Positions 16,546 to 26,006 of a stretch of DNA of 64,000 bases are shown here, piece by piece; position 1 is the first letter of the stretch, and every line of letters begins with the position of its first letter. The stretch spans positions 186,001 through 250,000 of the forward strand of contig NZ_FRAC01000010.1 in NCBI RefSeq assembly GCF_900142215.1, in the 5' to 3' direction. This DNA is from Anaerocolumna jejuensis DSM 15929. Lineage in GTDB: Bacteria; Bacillota; Clostridia; Lachnospirales; Lachnospiraceae. Under the pieces are notes generated by a model, which saw nothing but the letters and a program-made list of their open reading frames with translations, searched no databases and was not told the origin of the DNA. The position numbers and the translations under genes are program-made.

Positions 16546-18165
16546 ATGATAAATTTATTAATTGTAGATGATGATATGGCAACGGTAGAGGTGATCAGAG
16601 CTTCCATAGACGGGAAAAAACTTGGCGTAGAGGAAGTATGGTCCGCGTATAATGTAGCCGGTGCCAGGAAAATACTATTGGAGAATACAATCGATATTAT
16701 TATCAGTGATATAGAGATGCCCCAGGAATCGGGCATCGATTTATTAAAATGGGCAAGAAGCGAAAATATCGATTGTGAGTTTCTGTTTCTCACATGCCAT
16801 GAAAGCTTTTCGTACGCAGCGGAAGCAATCAAATACGAAGCGGCGGCTTATATAACGAAGCCCTTTGATATTGATATTATGGAGCTGAATCTGCAGAAAA
16901 TTATAAAAAAGCGGAAGCAGAAACAGAGCTTGGAAAAAACCTGCATCTATGGAAAGTGGATGGAAAAGAACCTTCGCTTTGTAAAGCAGGAATTCTGGAA
17001 AGAAGTATTGGAAGGGGAACTGTTGGATGAAGCCCGGATTGAAAAGGAAATAACCGGCAGACATCTGGAAATCAGCAATGCTAAAAAGTATTGCTTTATA
17101 TATTCCAGGCTTAGTGATACGGAAGGAGATATGGAGCGTTACGGAAAAAGTGTGGTAGAATTTATATTGGAAAACTTTCATTCTGAGATTCTATGCGAAA
17201 AAGTGGAAAATGAAAGTGTTGTTAAATTCCACTCAGACGATGTCCTGAGCTTCATTACGATATGTGAAGAAATAGAGCCTGATAAGCTTCGGGAAAAATG
17301 CGAGCAGCTGGTGAATACCTGCAGAGGATATTTCAAAATGACCTTTACCTGCTGTATCAGTAAAGCTTATAATATTGCCGAGCTTGCGGAGGCGAACCGG
17401 AATTTAAAAAAAATCTTTCAATATTATGTAAGCTTTCATGGGCAGATTTTTTTTGAAAATGAAGTGGAAATTCAGGTCAATAAGGATACGCAGATTATCG
17501 ATCTGGATAAATTCAATGCCTTGGTGGAAAAAAAGGACAAGTCAGAAATCCTGCGTTATTTAAAGCAGCTTTTCCATGAATTGACCGCCTATAATAAACT
17601 GAATTTGTATACCCTTTATCTGATGAAACAGGAGATAATGCAGGTAGTATATGCAGATTTGATGAGGCAGGGAATACAGGCAACAAAATTGTTTTATGAT
17701 GAATTATCCAAAAAAATTGCCGACCATGCCCTGGACTCTGCCATTGATATGATCCGCTGGGTGAATTATCTGCTGGAGAAAACATTTCAGTATGAGGAGG
17801 AAATCACAAAGCCTGCCACTCTTGTGAACAAAATCAATCACTATATACAGGAGCATTATGCAGAGGATATCGGACGCAATGAGATAGCCGCAAATTTCTA
17901 TCTGGCACCGGAATATCTGGCAAAGTCATATAAAAAGAAGACCGGGATAAATTTAAAGGATTATATCATACTGTATCGGATTGAAAAGGCAAAAGAGCTT
18001 TTAAAACAGGATGACAAAAATGTGAGTGATATTGCTGAATTAGTAGGCTTTGCAAATTTTTCTTATTTTTCGACCATATTTAAAAAATTTACAGGTATAA
18101 CACCTATGGAATATAAGAAATCCAGAAAAGAGGAGGCTGATACGCGGGGAGGCAGTCGGGTATAG
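16546..18165 (+). CDS. YesN-type response regulator (REC + AraC HTH)
   Basis: DNA-binding partner of the upstream kinase. The receiver domain (1-125) has the acidic pocket VDDD, the phospho-acceptor Asp55 in IIISDIEMP and Lys in YITKPF. A long central region (about 130-430) has no motif I recognise. The C-terminal AraC-type double HTH includes IAANFYLAPEYLAKSYKKKTG and VSDIAELVGFANFSYFSTIFKKFTGITP. At 539 aa it has the usual length for YesN. The binding-protein and transporter genes that begin at 18458 are the likely regulon. Confidence 0.93.
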   Translation: MINLLIVDDDMATVEVIRASIDGKKLGVEEVWSAYNVAGARKILLENTIDIIISDIEMPQESGIDLLKWARSENIDCEFLFLTCHESFSYAAEAIKYEAAAYITKPFDIDIMELNLQKIIKKRKQKQSLEKTCIYGKWMEKNLRFVKQEFWKEVLEGELLDEARIEKEITGRHLEISNAKKYCFIYSRLSDTEGDMERYGKSVVEFILENFHSEILCEKVENESVVKFHSDDVLSFITICEEIEPDKLREKCEQLVNTCRGYFKMTFTCCISKAYNIAELAEANRNLKKIFQYYVSFHGQIFFENEVEIQVNKDTQIIDLDKFNALVEKKDKSEILRYLKQLFHELTAYNKLNLYTLYLMKQEIMQVVYADLMRQGIQATKLFYDELSKKIADHALDSAIDMIRWVNYLLEKTFQYEEEITKPATLVNKINHYIQEHYAEDIGRNEIAANFYLAPEYLAKSYKKKTGINLKDYIILYRIEKAKELLKQDDKNVSDIAELVGFANFSYFSTIFKKFTGITPMEYKKSRKEEADTRGGSRV

Positions 18166-18199
18166 AGAAAGAAGTGTCAAGCTTTAAATTCAAAGAAAA

Positions 18200-18293
18200 G
18201 GGCTGTTGCAAAATAAAGCTCTGGGGAGCATAACTTGCCATAATGCACTGTTTGACAGGTTATACTCCTCAGGGCTTCATTTTGCAACAGCCC
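18200..18293. mobile_element. 94-bp palindromic MITE-like element
   Basis: The ends are exact inverted copies of GGGCTGTTGCAAAAT. The match continues inward to about 38 nt per arm, and almost all differences are transitions. The terminal sequence resembles inverted repeats of IS1182-type insertion sequences as I recall them. There is no coding capacity. As RNA it would form a long hairpin, so it may also terminate the regulator transcript ending at 18165. Only this copy was seen in the window. Confidence 0.65.
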
Positions 18294-18457
18294 CATTTAT
18301 TCCCGGAAATGGAATCGGTGAGCAGCGCAGGGATAAAGGCATTACAGAAATGGCCATTTTCAAGGAGATAGCTTAAAATCAAAAATATATGACTTGTTTT
18401 TAAAAGACGCAGGAATGTTAACTTGCTATACTTTAATTATCATAAAGGGAGGAAATT

Positions 18458-19993
18458 ATGAGATTTGCATTACCAAAATCAGCAGCAGTTTTGATTGCGG
18501 CAGCTTTGCTTACAGGACTTAGTTCCTGCAGTAATATGAGTGACAGAAAGAGCAATTCTGCAGATATTACGGAAAGTTACACCAAGCAGTATGAAAAAAT
18601 TGTATATGCCTACACAGCCTATGATGGGATACCGGAAAAGAAAACACTGGACTCGGTAGAAGAGGCAATTAATGCAATTACAAGAAAAAAAATTGGTGTG
18701 GAAGTGGAACTGAAACCTATCGCGGCAGCTGATTATTCCTCCAATGTCAGTCTTGCTTTACAGGATGGAGAACAGATTGATATTTTTGAATCCATTGGTG
18801 ATTTCAATACCTTTGTATCCGGTAATATGGCCTATGATTTGACAAATATGATTGATGCGTGTACTCCGGAAACAAAAAAACTTATAGGAGAGGATTTGCT
18901 TTCCGTATGCTATAAAGACGGAAAGCTGTATGGAATTCCAACCTACAAGCCATATGCGGCGGCGCCCATGATAGTCTACAGGCGGGATATTGCCCGTAAA
19001 TTGGGAATTGATATGTCAAAGGTAAAAAGTATTCATAGTCTGACAGAGATTTTGGAAAAGGTAAAGAAGGCTTATCCGGATATGGCTCCTCTTCTACCGG
19101 TTCAGCAGGGAAATTCCGGAGTGAATTTGTGTATTCCGGAAGTTGACTATCTTACCGACGGTGTTTCCAGCCCAAAGGGAGTTTTAATGGGAGGTGATAT
19201 GACAGTCGTTGATTATTATGGTACAAAGGAATTTGCCGATTTATGCAGACTGGCAAGGACATGGTATAATGCCGGGCTGATTTTAAAGGATGCCGCAACT
19301 ACTACGAATACGGTAATGGAATTGATGGCATCTGATAAGGGCTTCTGCTATATAGCAAATTATAATTATCCGGCAGCCGATGTTCCGGCAGTATTAGAAG
19401 CACAAAATAATGTTCCGTCTTTGGGTGCAGTGCAGATCGGCTCTGCCTATATCACAACGGATTCCATTAATTCCTTATCCTGGATGATTTCTGCTACCTC
19501 GGTAAACCCGGTGGCTGCTTTAAAGTTTCTGAATCTGACCTTTACGGATAAGGATATTATTAATCTGATTATCTATGGAATTGAGGGAAGGGATTATATC
19601 CTGGATGAGGACGGATTTGTGTCTTATCCAAATGGAAAAGCAGCCTTTGGTGTACCTTATAATACTCAGCTAAACTGCGGGACTCTTGGAAATTATTTTC
19701 TTATGTATCCTCTGGCAGGGACAAGTAAGGAATCGGTTATCTGGGAAAAGGAGCAAAACAAACAAGCCGGAAAGTCGCCTGCTATGAATTTCACCTTCGA
19801 TTCCAGTCCGGTAAGAACGGAATATACGGCAGTGAATAATGTTATCAGCCAGTACTTGCCGGGATTATTATGCGGCAGCCTGGATCCGGAAACTGCTGTC
19901 AGTGAATTTGAATATAAGCTGCATACGGCCGGCCTGGGCAATATTATAACAGAAAAGCAAAAGCAGCTGGATAAGTGGCTGGCCGGTAAGTAA
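18458..19993 (+). CDS. Sugar-binding lipoprotein of an ABC importer (DUF3502-like C-terminus)
   Basis: Extracellular substrate-binding protein. The lipoprotein signal ends in the lipobox LSSC (Cys about residue 24). The body is a family-1 binding fold (QDGEQIDIFESIG, KDGKLYGIPTYKPYAAAP). The C-terminal 70 residues (FTFDSSPVRTEYTAVNN onward) look like the DUF3502 domain found in many clostridial binding proteins. The start follows AAGGGAGG. Length 511 aa. It is separated from its likely permeases (22157, 23094) by a GH120-like enzyme gene, and a second binding protein follows the permeases, so this transporter may use two receptors. Confidence 0.9.
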   Translation: MRFALPKSAAVLIAAALLTGLSSCSNMSDRKSNSADITESYTKQYEKIVYAYTAYDGIPEKKTLDSVEEAINAITRKKIGVEVELKPIAAADYSSNVSLALQDGEQIDIFESIGDFNTFVSGNMAYDLTNMIDACTPETKKLIGEDLLSVCYKDGKLYGIPTYKPYAAAPMIVYRRDIARKLGIDMSKVKSIHSLTEILEKVKKAYPDMAPLLPVQQGNSGVNLCIPEVDYLTDGVSSPKGVLMGGDMTVVDYYGTKEFADLCRLARTWYNAGLILKDAATTTNTVMELMASDKGFCYIANYNYPAADVPAVLEAQNNVPSLGAVQIGSAYITTDSINSLSWMISATSVNPVAALKFLNLTFTDKDIINLIIYGIEGRDYILDEDGFVSYPNGKAAFGVPYNTQLNCGTLGNYFLMYPLAGTSKESVIWEKEQNKQAGKSPAMNFTFDSSPVRTEYTAVNNVISQYLPGLLCGSLDPETAVSEFEYKLHTAGLGNIITEKQKQLDKWLAGK

Positions 19994-20093
19994 TCCTGTA
20001 TCACAGGTATTGCAGGGCAGGTACTCAAAATTAGTTTATTGAATATACTAAGTGCGGATTATGATAAATATATCATAGTGAGGGGAGGAAAAA

Positions 20094-22055
20094 ATGGATA
20101 AGGATATGACTTTGAGGCTTCCCAATGGTGACTTTTTTAATAGATGGGAAAAAGAACAGGTTTATGACAGGGAACTTCATGTTAACTGCAGCCATGCCGC
20201 TGCGTCCGATGAGAATGACGGAAGCCCTGAACATCCCTTTATAACGATTAATGCCGCGGCAGCCCTGGCCCTGCCCGGTACCAGAGTCTTAATCCATGGA
20301 GGGGTTTACCGGGAATGTGTGCATCCTGCAAGAGGCGGGGATGGTATTGACAAAATGATATCTTATGAAGCCTATGGTAATGAAAAAGTGGTCATAAAGG
20401 CTTCTGTTACGGCAAAAGAATTCCAAAAGAGTGAAGGATGGAATCTATCACGCTTTACAACGGAGACGAAACAGGAAGGGGCTCCGGTAACGGTGTGGAA
20501 AACAGAACTTGATCCGGAGGAATTTCGGGGCTATAACCCTTTTTGCGCTGTTAATATCCTTCATGACCGGTTATTTATAGAATACGATAAGACAGATATG
20601 ACAACCTACCTGAACCGACGGGGAATGATTTTCTGTGACGGAAAGCCTCTGCGCCAGGTATCACTTTACAACCAGCTGGGAGGTCAGCCGGGTTCCTACT
20701 GGATTGAAGCCAATGGGCAGACCGTGCACTTCCGGTTGTTTGAGGACGAAAATCCAAAAGACCATCTGATTGAACTCACCTGCCGTGAGCAGTGCTTTGC
20801 TCCGGAAATCCCGTTCTTATCCTATATCAAAGTGAAGGGCCTGACCTGTGCCCATGCTGCAACAGGGGCCCCCGTACCTCAGAGAGGAGCAATATCAGCC
20901 TTCCGGGGACACCATTGGATTATAGAGGACTGTACGGTGGAATGGTCAAATGGAGTGGGGATTGATATAGGAAATGAATGCTGGCACCACACGGTAACAG
21001 CGGGGCAGGTCATCGGCTCCTCGGTTATCCGGCGCTGCAGGATTTACGATGCAGGTGTCTGCGGAATTGCGGGACTTTTTGCGGAAAATCTTCTCATTGA
21101 GGATAATCTGATACAGGGTACCGGGTGGCAGAAGATGGAATTATCCTGGGAGGCGGGAGGAATAAAGGTACATAACTGTACGGACAGTATATTCCGCCGG
21201 AATATATTTACCAGGACCTACCGGGCAGACCACCTTTGGATGGATGTGGGCAATCAGAATAACCGGATTACCCAGAATTTATTTCTGGATGGGATTGAGC
21301 AAAGGGAAGCAATCTTTATTGAATGCAGCAGAGATGATGTGAATCTGATTGACAATAATATTTTCTGGAATATCCAAGGGCGTTTTGAACCTGGAGCAAT
21401 ACAGGAAGAGCCGGGGTCCGGGGGCTGGTACAAAACGGAAGAATCCGGTGTGGTAAACGGTTATGCTGTTTATGGGGAAGGAACGGACTATACACATATC
21501 GTAAACAACTTTATAGGAAAATGCCGCAGTGCCGGGTATTATGCCAAGGCAGTTGCCTTCCGCATAGCCGGAGATTCCAGAGGCGGTACCTCCAGGGAGG
21601 CAAAAATCTGGAATAATATTTTTTATGACTGCAAAGAGGCTGCGGTCAAAATGCCCACGAGGCATAATGAGTCGGAAGGAAACCTGTTTTTAAATATGCC
21701 GGGAGGATTTTTGAGGATACTTTATCCGGCACCTGCCGAATGTCTGGATTTAAAGTCCTGGAGGCAGTTTTACGGTTTTGACAGCCAGGGGCAGGAGGGT
21801 TATTTTGATATAAGTATCGATACGGAACACTTTACAATGGAGATTCGTCAGAAAGACATCTCACCGTCAACTTTTCATTTAAAGGAAAAACGCACTTATA
21901 TTCAAAGCGTAGAGGATATCAGGACAGTTAAAGCAAAAACTATGGTACCGACTGATTTTTATGGAAATACAGTAAATGCGGAAATGCGGATACCCGGTCC
22001 TCTGGTTCAATTAATAGAAAATCAGATAATTTCAATAGACCCCAGAAGGTTGTAG
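20094..22055 (+). CDS. Right-handed beta-helix glycosidase, GH120-like (probable beta-xylosidase)
   Basis: A 653-aa intracellular protein with repeated beta-helix coils (WIIEDCTVEW, LLIEDNLIQGTG, RITQNLFLDG, NLIDNNIFWN). The N-terminus (DGSPEHPFITINAAAALALPG, then HGGVYRE) matches what I recall of Thermoanaerobacterium GH120 XylC. Asp384 in HLWMDVGNQNN and Glu410 in AIFIECSRD fall where the XylC nucleophile (Asp382) and acid/base (Glu405) lie, so an exo-xylosidase role is plausible. Pectate-lyase-like folds are the alternative. GGGGAGG supports the start. It sits inside a transporter operon, which fits processing of imported oligosaccharides. Confidence 0.7.
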   Translation: MDKDMTLRLPNGDFFNRWEKEQVYDRELHVNCSHAAASDENDGSPEHPFITINAAAALALPGTRVLIHGGVYRECVHPARGGDGIDKMISYEAYGNEKVVIKASVTAKEFQKSEGWNLSRFTTETKQEGAPVTVWKTELDPEEFRGYNPFCAVNILHDRLFIEYDKTDMTTYLNRRGMIFCDGKPLRQVSLYNQLGGQPGSYWIEANGQTVHFRLFEDENPKDHLIELTCREQCFAPEIPFLSYIKVKGLTCAHAATGAPVPQRGAISAFRGHHWIIEDCTVEWSNGVGIDIGNECWHHTVTAGQVIGSSVIRRCRIYDAGVCGIAGLFAENLLIEDNLIQGTGWQKMELSWEAGGIKVHNCTDSIFRRNIFTRTYRADHLWMDVGNQNNRITQNLFLDGIEQREAIFIECSRDDVNLIDNNIFWNIQGRFEPGAIQEEPGSGGWYKTEESGVVNGYAVYGEGTDYTHIVNNFIGKCRSAGYYAKAVAFRIAGDSRGGTSREAKIWNNIFYDCKEAAVKMPTRHNESEGNLFLNMPGGFLRILYPAPAECLDLKSWRQFYGFDSQGQEGYFDISIDTEHFTMEIRQKDISPSTFHLKEKRTYIQSVEDIRTVKAKTMVPTDFYGNTVNAEMRIPGPLVQLIENQIISIDPRRL

Positions 22056-22156
22056 AAAGATACAGGAAATTAACCGGGCAGAATGAGAAGAGACAGATTA
22101 AGTAAGGTATGATGACAAGATGCCGAAAAGATACCGGAAATAAAGGAGAGCATGGA

Positions 22157-23077
22157 ATGAAAGTTTTTCAAGATAAGAAAAAGCTTAGGTCTTACAAAGA
22201 GTTTTTGTATATATTGCCGTTTATAGTGCTGGTCGCTGTTTTTGCTTATTATCCGCTATATGGATGGGTATATGCTTTCTTTGATTACAGGCCGCCAAAA
22301 CCAATGACCATGGATGATTTTGTAGGGCTTAAATGGTTTAAATCAATGGTGGCTAATCCGGTAAAAACAAAGCAGCTTCTAAATGTAATAAAAAATACAT
22401 TTGCCATGAGCGGAATTACAATTGCAACTTCATGGCTGCCAATGATTTTTGCGGTATTTTTGAATGAAATTAAGTGTAAACCTTTTAAAAAGTTCGTTCA
22501 GACAGTAACGACCGTACCCAATTTCATAAGCTGGGTTCTGGTATATTCTGTTGCATTTAATATATTTAACAGTACGGGTATGGTGAATCATCTGCTGCTT
22601 TCCAGCGGAGCTATTTCAAAACCGATTTTGTTTCTACAGTCCTCTGAGCATGTCTGGCTGACCCAGTGGCTGTGGCTTACCTGGAAGAACCTTGGCTGGG
22701 GCGCTATTATGTATATAGCTGCGATTACAGGTATTGATGAAGAATTGTTTGAAGCAGCCAAAGTGGATGGTGCCACAAGAATGCAGAGAATCCGCTACAT
22801 TACCATTCCAAGTATCTTACCTACGTATTTTGTATTACTCATGTTAGCTATTGCAAATTTCCTTTCCAATGGTATGGAACAGTATTATGTATTCCAGAAT
22901 GCTTTCAATAAAGATTCCATTCAGGTTTTGGATTTATATGTATTCAATTTGGCAATGGGAAGCGGCAGTTATTCTATTTCTACAGCACTTAGTATCTTGA
23001 AGAGTTTTATCAGTGTTGTACTGCTTTTTGTTGCAAACGGGATGTCAAAACTGGTAAGAGGCGAGAGCATCTTATAA
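22157..23077 (+). CDS. ABC transporter permease, LplB type
   Basis: Membrane subunit of a CUT1 importer with about six hydrophobic segments (FLYILPFIVLVAVFAYYPLYG first). The EAA loop LFEAAKVDGATRMQRI is around residues 196-211. I chose ATG 22157 because AGGAG (22144-22148) is 8 nt upstream; the frame extends back to 22109 without a ribosome site. Length 306 aa. It is followed after 16 bp by its partner permease and then by a binding protein. No ATPase is encoded nearby, so a shared MsmX-type ATPase is assumed. Confidence 0.92.
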   Translation: MKVFQDKKKLRSYKEFLYILPFIVLVAVFAYYPLYGWVYAFFDYRPPKPMTMDDFVGLKWFKSMVANPVKTKQLLNVIKNTFAMSGITIATSWLPMIFAVFLNEIKCKPFKKFVQTVTTVPNFISWVLVYSVAFNIFNSTGMVNHLLLSSGAISKPILFLQSSEHVWLTQWLWLTWKNLGWGAIMYIAAITGIDEELFEAAKVDGATRMQRIRYITIPSILPTYFVLLMLAIANFLSNGMEQYYVFQNAFNKDSIQVLDLYVFNLAMGSGSYSISTALSILKSFISVVLLFVANGMSKLVRGESIL

Positions 23078-23093
23078 TATGGGAGGAATCGTT

Positions 23094-24014
23094 ATGAAAA
23101 GTAAGAATAACAGGATACGCAATAGGCGCAGTGCCAGTGATATTTTAATCAGCATACTGACATATGTTTTCTTTGCTGCATTTGCATTTATCTGTATCTA
23201 TCCGTTTTATTATATATTTATTAACACCATAAGTTCCAATGATCTGAGCCAGAGGGGACTGATTCTTTTCCTGCCAAAACAGCTGCATATACAAAATTAC
23301 ATAAAAGCAGTTAAAATCCCCGGGTTATTAAATGCTGCCACCATATCTGTAGGCAGAACGGTAATTGGTACATTTCTGACAGTTATCGCAACAGCATTCA
23401 TGGGTTATATGTTTACCAGAGAGAGTTTATGGGGCAGAAAGTTCTGGTACCGTTTCGTACTAATTACAATGTACTTTAATGCCGGTATCATTCCCTGGTA
23501 TATCACCATGCGGAATCTGCATCTGACGAACAACTTTCTGGGATATGTTCTACCGACTATCGTATCACCGTTTTTTATTATCCTCGCAAAGACCTTTGTG
23601 GAATCCATACCAAAGGAGCTGGAGCAGGCTGCGGAAATTGACGGGGCGGGGACAATGAAGGTGTTTTTCAAGGTTATCATACCGGTTATCAAGCCCATCA
23701 TGGCAACTGTAGCTATTTTTGCAGCGGTAAATCAGTGGAATGCTTTTCAGGACACCTTGCTGCTTATGACCGATACCAAGCTGTACAGTCTGCAGTTTAT
23801 TCTGTATCAGTACATCAATCAGGCAAGCTCCTTAAAGCAGCTTGTAAATTCATCGAGCAGCTCGATGGTAGCACAGACAGTGGCTACTGTTCAGACAGCT
23901 ACCTCGATACGTATGACGGTAACAATTATCGTAGTTGCGCCAATCTTATTAATATATCCGGTTTTTCAAAGGTATTTTGTTAAGGGTATCATGATTGGAG
24001 CTGTAAAGGGTTAA
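23094..24014 (+). CDS. ABC transporter permease, YtcP type
   Basis: Second membrane subunit of the importer. It has an N-terminal TM near residue 18, the EAA loop LEQAAEIDGAGTMKVF around residues 175-190, and the family ending QRYFVKGIMIGAVKG. ATG 23094 follows GGGAGG (23081-23086) by 7 nt; the in-frame ATG at 23079 overlaps that site. Length 306 aa. It is about 40% alike by eye to the permease at 1025, so the two transporters are paralogues. Confidence 0.92.
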   Translation: MKSKNNRIRNRRSASDILISILTYVFFAAFAFICIYPFYYIFINTISSNDLSQRGLILFLPKQLHIQNYIKAVKIPGLLNAATISVGRTVIGTFLTVIATAFMGYMFTRESLWGRKFWYRFVLITMYFNAGIIPWYITMRNLHLTNNFLGYVLPTIVSPFFIILAKTFVESIPKELEQAAEIDGAGTMKVFFKVIIPVIKPIMATVAIFAAVNQWNAFQDTLLLMTDTKLYSLQFILYQYINQASSLKQLVNSSSSSMVAQTVATVQTATSIRMTVTIIVVAPILLIYPVFQRYFVKGIMIGAVKG

Positions 24015-24069
24015 TATAGAAGGATGGTGAGACATCTTTTTATATAAAATTTGAATGGAGGAGATATTT

Positions 24070-25854
24070 ATGGGAAGACGAAAAACAGTTTCATTAATGT
24101 TAGTTGTGGTTCTTATGCTTTCATTGGTTCTGAGCGGATGCTCAGATAAAAAAACAAATGATAAAGCAGCGGGCAGCCCGACGACTGAAGGAGCAAAGGC
24201 AACGGATGGTGCTTCGGATACACCTTCGGCTATCGATCATTCGGACACACTGACATTGGAGGTTTACGACGTTGCCGCTAACTATCAGGGGATTCAGAGC
24301 GGATGGTTTGGAAAGGTAATAAAGGATAAATTCAATCTGGAATTGAATATTATCGCCCCTCAGGCTTCCGGAGACGGGGAAGCTCTTTACCAGACACGTA
24401 CTTCTGCAGGAGACCTTGGTGATATCATTCTGCTGGATAATCCAAAGCTGCAGGATTGTATTCAGGCAGGATTGATTGCAGATATTACGGGTGAAGTGAA
24501 TAACAGTACAAATCTGAAACAGTATCTTGACCAGTATAAGACCTATAATGCAGGGCTTGAGGGTAATTCTGAGGGGAAGATTTATGGCGTGCCCTGCTCG
24601 GTAACCAATACTTCACCTACGACTTATACGGATGATACCGTATATATCAGCCCGATGCTTCCCTGGGATTATTATTCGGAACTTGGTTCTCCCGAGATGA
24701 AGAATATGGATGACCTTCTGGATGTTCTGGAAAAGATACAAAAGGCTCATCCTGCCAATAAAGCCGGTGATGCAAACTACGCTCTTTCTTTATGGGCAGA
24801 CTGGGATAAGGGCGGAACCCAGATTACAATGGAGACTGCAACCCAGCTAACAAAGACATACGGCTATGAAGTAAATGGCTCCATTATGCTTGGCACCAAG
24901 GGAGATATGAAAGAAGTTACAGAGGACGACGGAGCCTATTATAAGATACTGCATTTCTTCTTCGAGGCAAATAAAAGAGGTTTAGTTGACCCTGACTCCG
25001 GAACCCAGAATTGGGATACAGCCTGCACAAAGATGAAAAACAAGCAGGTATTATTGTTCTGGTACAACTGGCAGAGGGGCTTCTGGAATACACCGGACCG
25101 TGCCAATGATAAAAATGCTTATATCTATGCACCTGTTGAGGATATGACCTTCTATCAGCCTTCCGATTCCTATTACGGTGATGGAAGAGCCTTTGCCATC
25201 GGCTCCCAGATGAAAGGAAACGATAAAGCAAGAGCCATTGAATTCTTAGACTGGTTAGCAAGTCCCGAAGGTCTTGAATACAATCATGACGGTATTCCGG
25301 ACTGGAGCTATACAAAGGGTGATGACGGTAAATATACAATGACAGAAAACGGCCTGTATGGTCTGATGGAGAACCGTACTGTTCCTGATGAATGGGGCGG
25401 CGGCGGATTTGATGACGGCAACAACAAAATCAATCAGGCACCTTTAGCGGCAGTATCTACCGACCCGAATACCGGTGAAACATATAGCAAGGATTATTGG
25501 TCTTCCTATCTGGAAGCAAACAAGACAACTATGACAAAGGAATGGGGCCAAAAGTATGGTGCTGAAAACCAGGTTAAATATCTGGAGAAAACCGGACAGC
25601 TGGGCACAGTACCTAATGTAAATATCATTCTGCCAAGTGACACCACAGATATTGCCGTAGTGCGCAGCCAGTGTGCCCAGTTAATATGCGATACCTCCTG
25701 GAAGATGGTCTTTGCAGGCAGCGAAGATAAGTTCAAGAGTATGTGGGAAGAGATGAAGACTCAGCTTAATGGTCTTGGCTGGTCGGATTTAGTAGCATTT
25801 GATAAAGCAAAATACCAGAAGGTAATTGATGCAAGAGCTGCAGCAGTGAAATAG
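24070..25854 (+). CDS. Sugar-binding lipoprotein of an ABC importer
   Basis: Substrate-binding protein with signal MLVVVLMLSLVLSGC, lipobox LSGC. A low-complexity T/G/A-rich linker to about residue 55 sets the receptor off the membrane. The mature domain is of the LplA/YtcQ family (594 aa, longer than typical maltose-type receptors), with aromatic runs such as WYNWQRGFWNTPD. ATG 24070 follows GGAGG; ATG 24055 overlaps it. It directly follows the two permeases and is the most likely receptor for them. Confidence 0.92.
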   Translation: MGRRKTVSLMLVVVLMLSLVLSGCSDKKTNDKAAGSPTTEGAKATDGASDTPSAIDHSDTLTLEVYDVAANYQGIQSGWFGKVIKDKFNLELNIIAPQASGDGEALYQTRTSAGDLGDIILLDNPKLQDCIQAGLIADITGEVNNSTNLKQYLDQYKTYNAGLEGNSEGKIYGVPCSVTNTSPTTYTDDTVYISPMLPWDYYSELGSPEMKNMDDLLDVLEKIQKAHPANKAGDANYALSLWADWDKGGTQITMETATQLTKTYGYEVNGSIMLGTKGDMKEVTEDDGAYYKILHFFFEANKRGLVDPDSGTQNWDTACTKMKNKQVLLFWYNWQRGFWNTPDRANDKNAYIYAPVEDMTFYQPSDSYYGDGRAFAIGSQMKGNDKARAIEFLDWLASPEGLEYNHDGIPDWSYTKGDDGKYTMTENGLYGLMENRTVPDEWGGGGFDDGNNKINQAPLAAVSTDPNTGETYSKDYWSSYLEANKTTMTKEWGQKYGAENQVKYLEKTGQLGTVPNVNIILPSDTTDIAVVRSQCAQLICDTSWKMVFAGSEDKFKSMWEEMKTQLNGLGWSDLVAFDKAKYQKVIDARAAAVK

Positions 25855-25913
25855 AGTCTTAAAATTAAGTAAAGGACTGCATTTAGAAGGGTGTAATACG
25901 GTCACTTTATACA

Positions 25914-25957
25914 GGAATCATGTATAAAAGGAATTCCATTCTTTTATACATGGTTCC
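25914..25957 (+). terminator. Hairpin between the binding protein and GH95
   Basis: 17-bp arms (25914-25930 and 25941-25957) pair with one G-U around a 10-nt loop. The stem includes CATGTATAAAAG. A short T/C-rich stretch follows. It may end or attenuate the transporter transcript before GH95. Confidence 0.55.
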
Positions 25958-26006
25958 TCTTCAGTTGTACCTATACCCGTTTGGAACAATGAAACCGGAG
26001 GTAATA

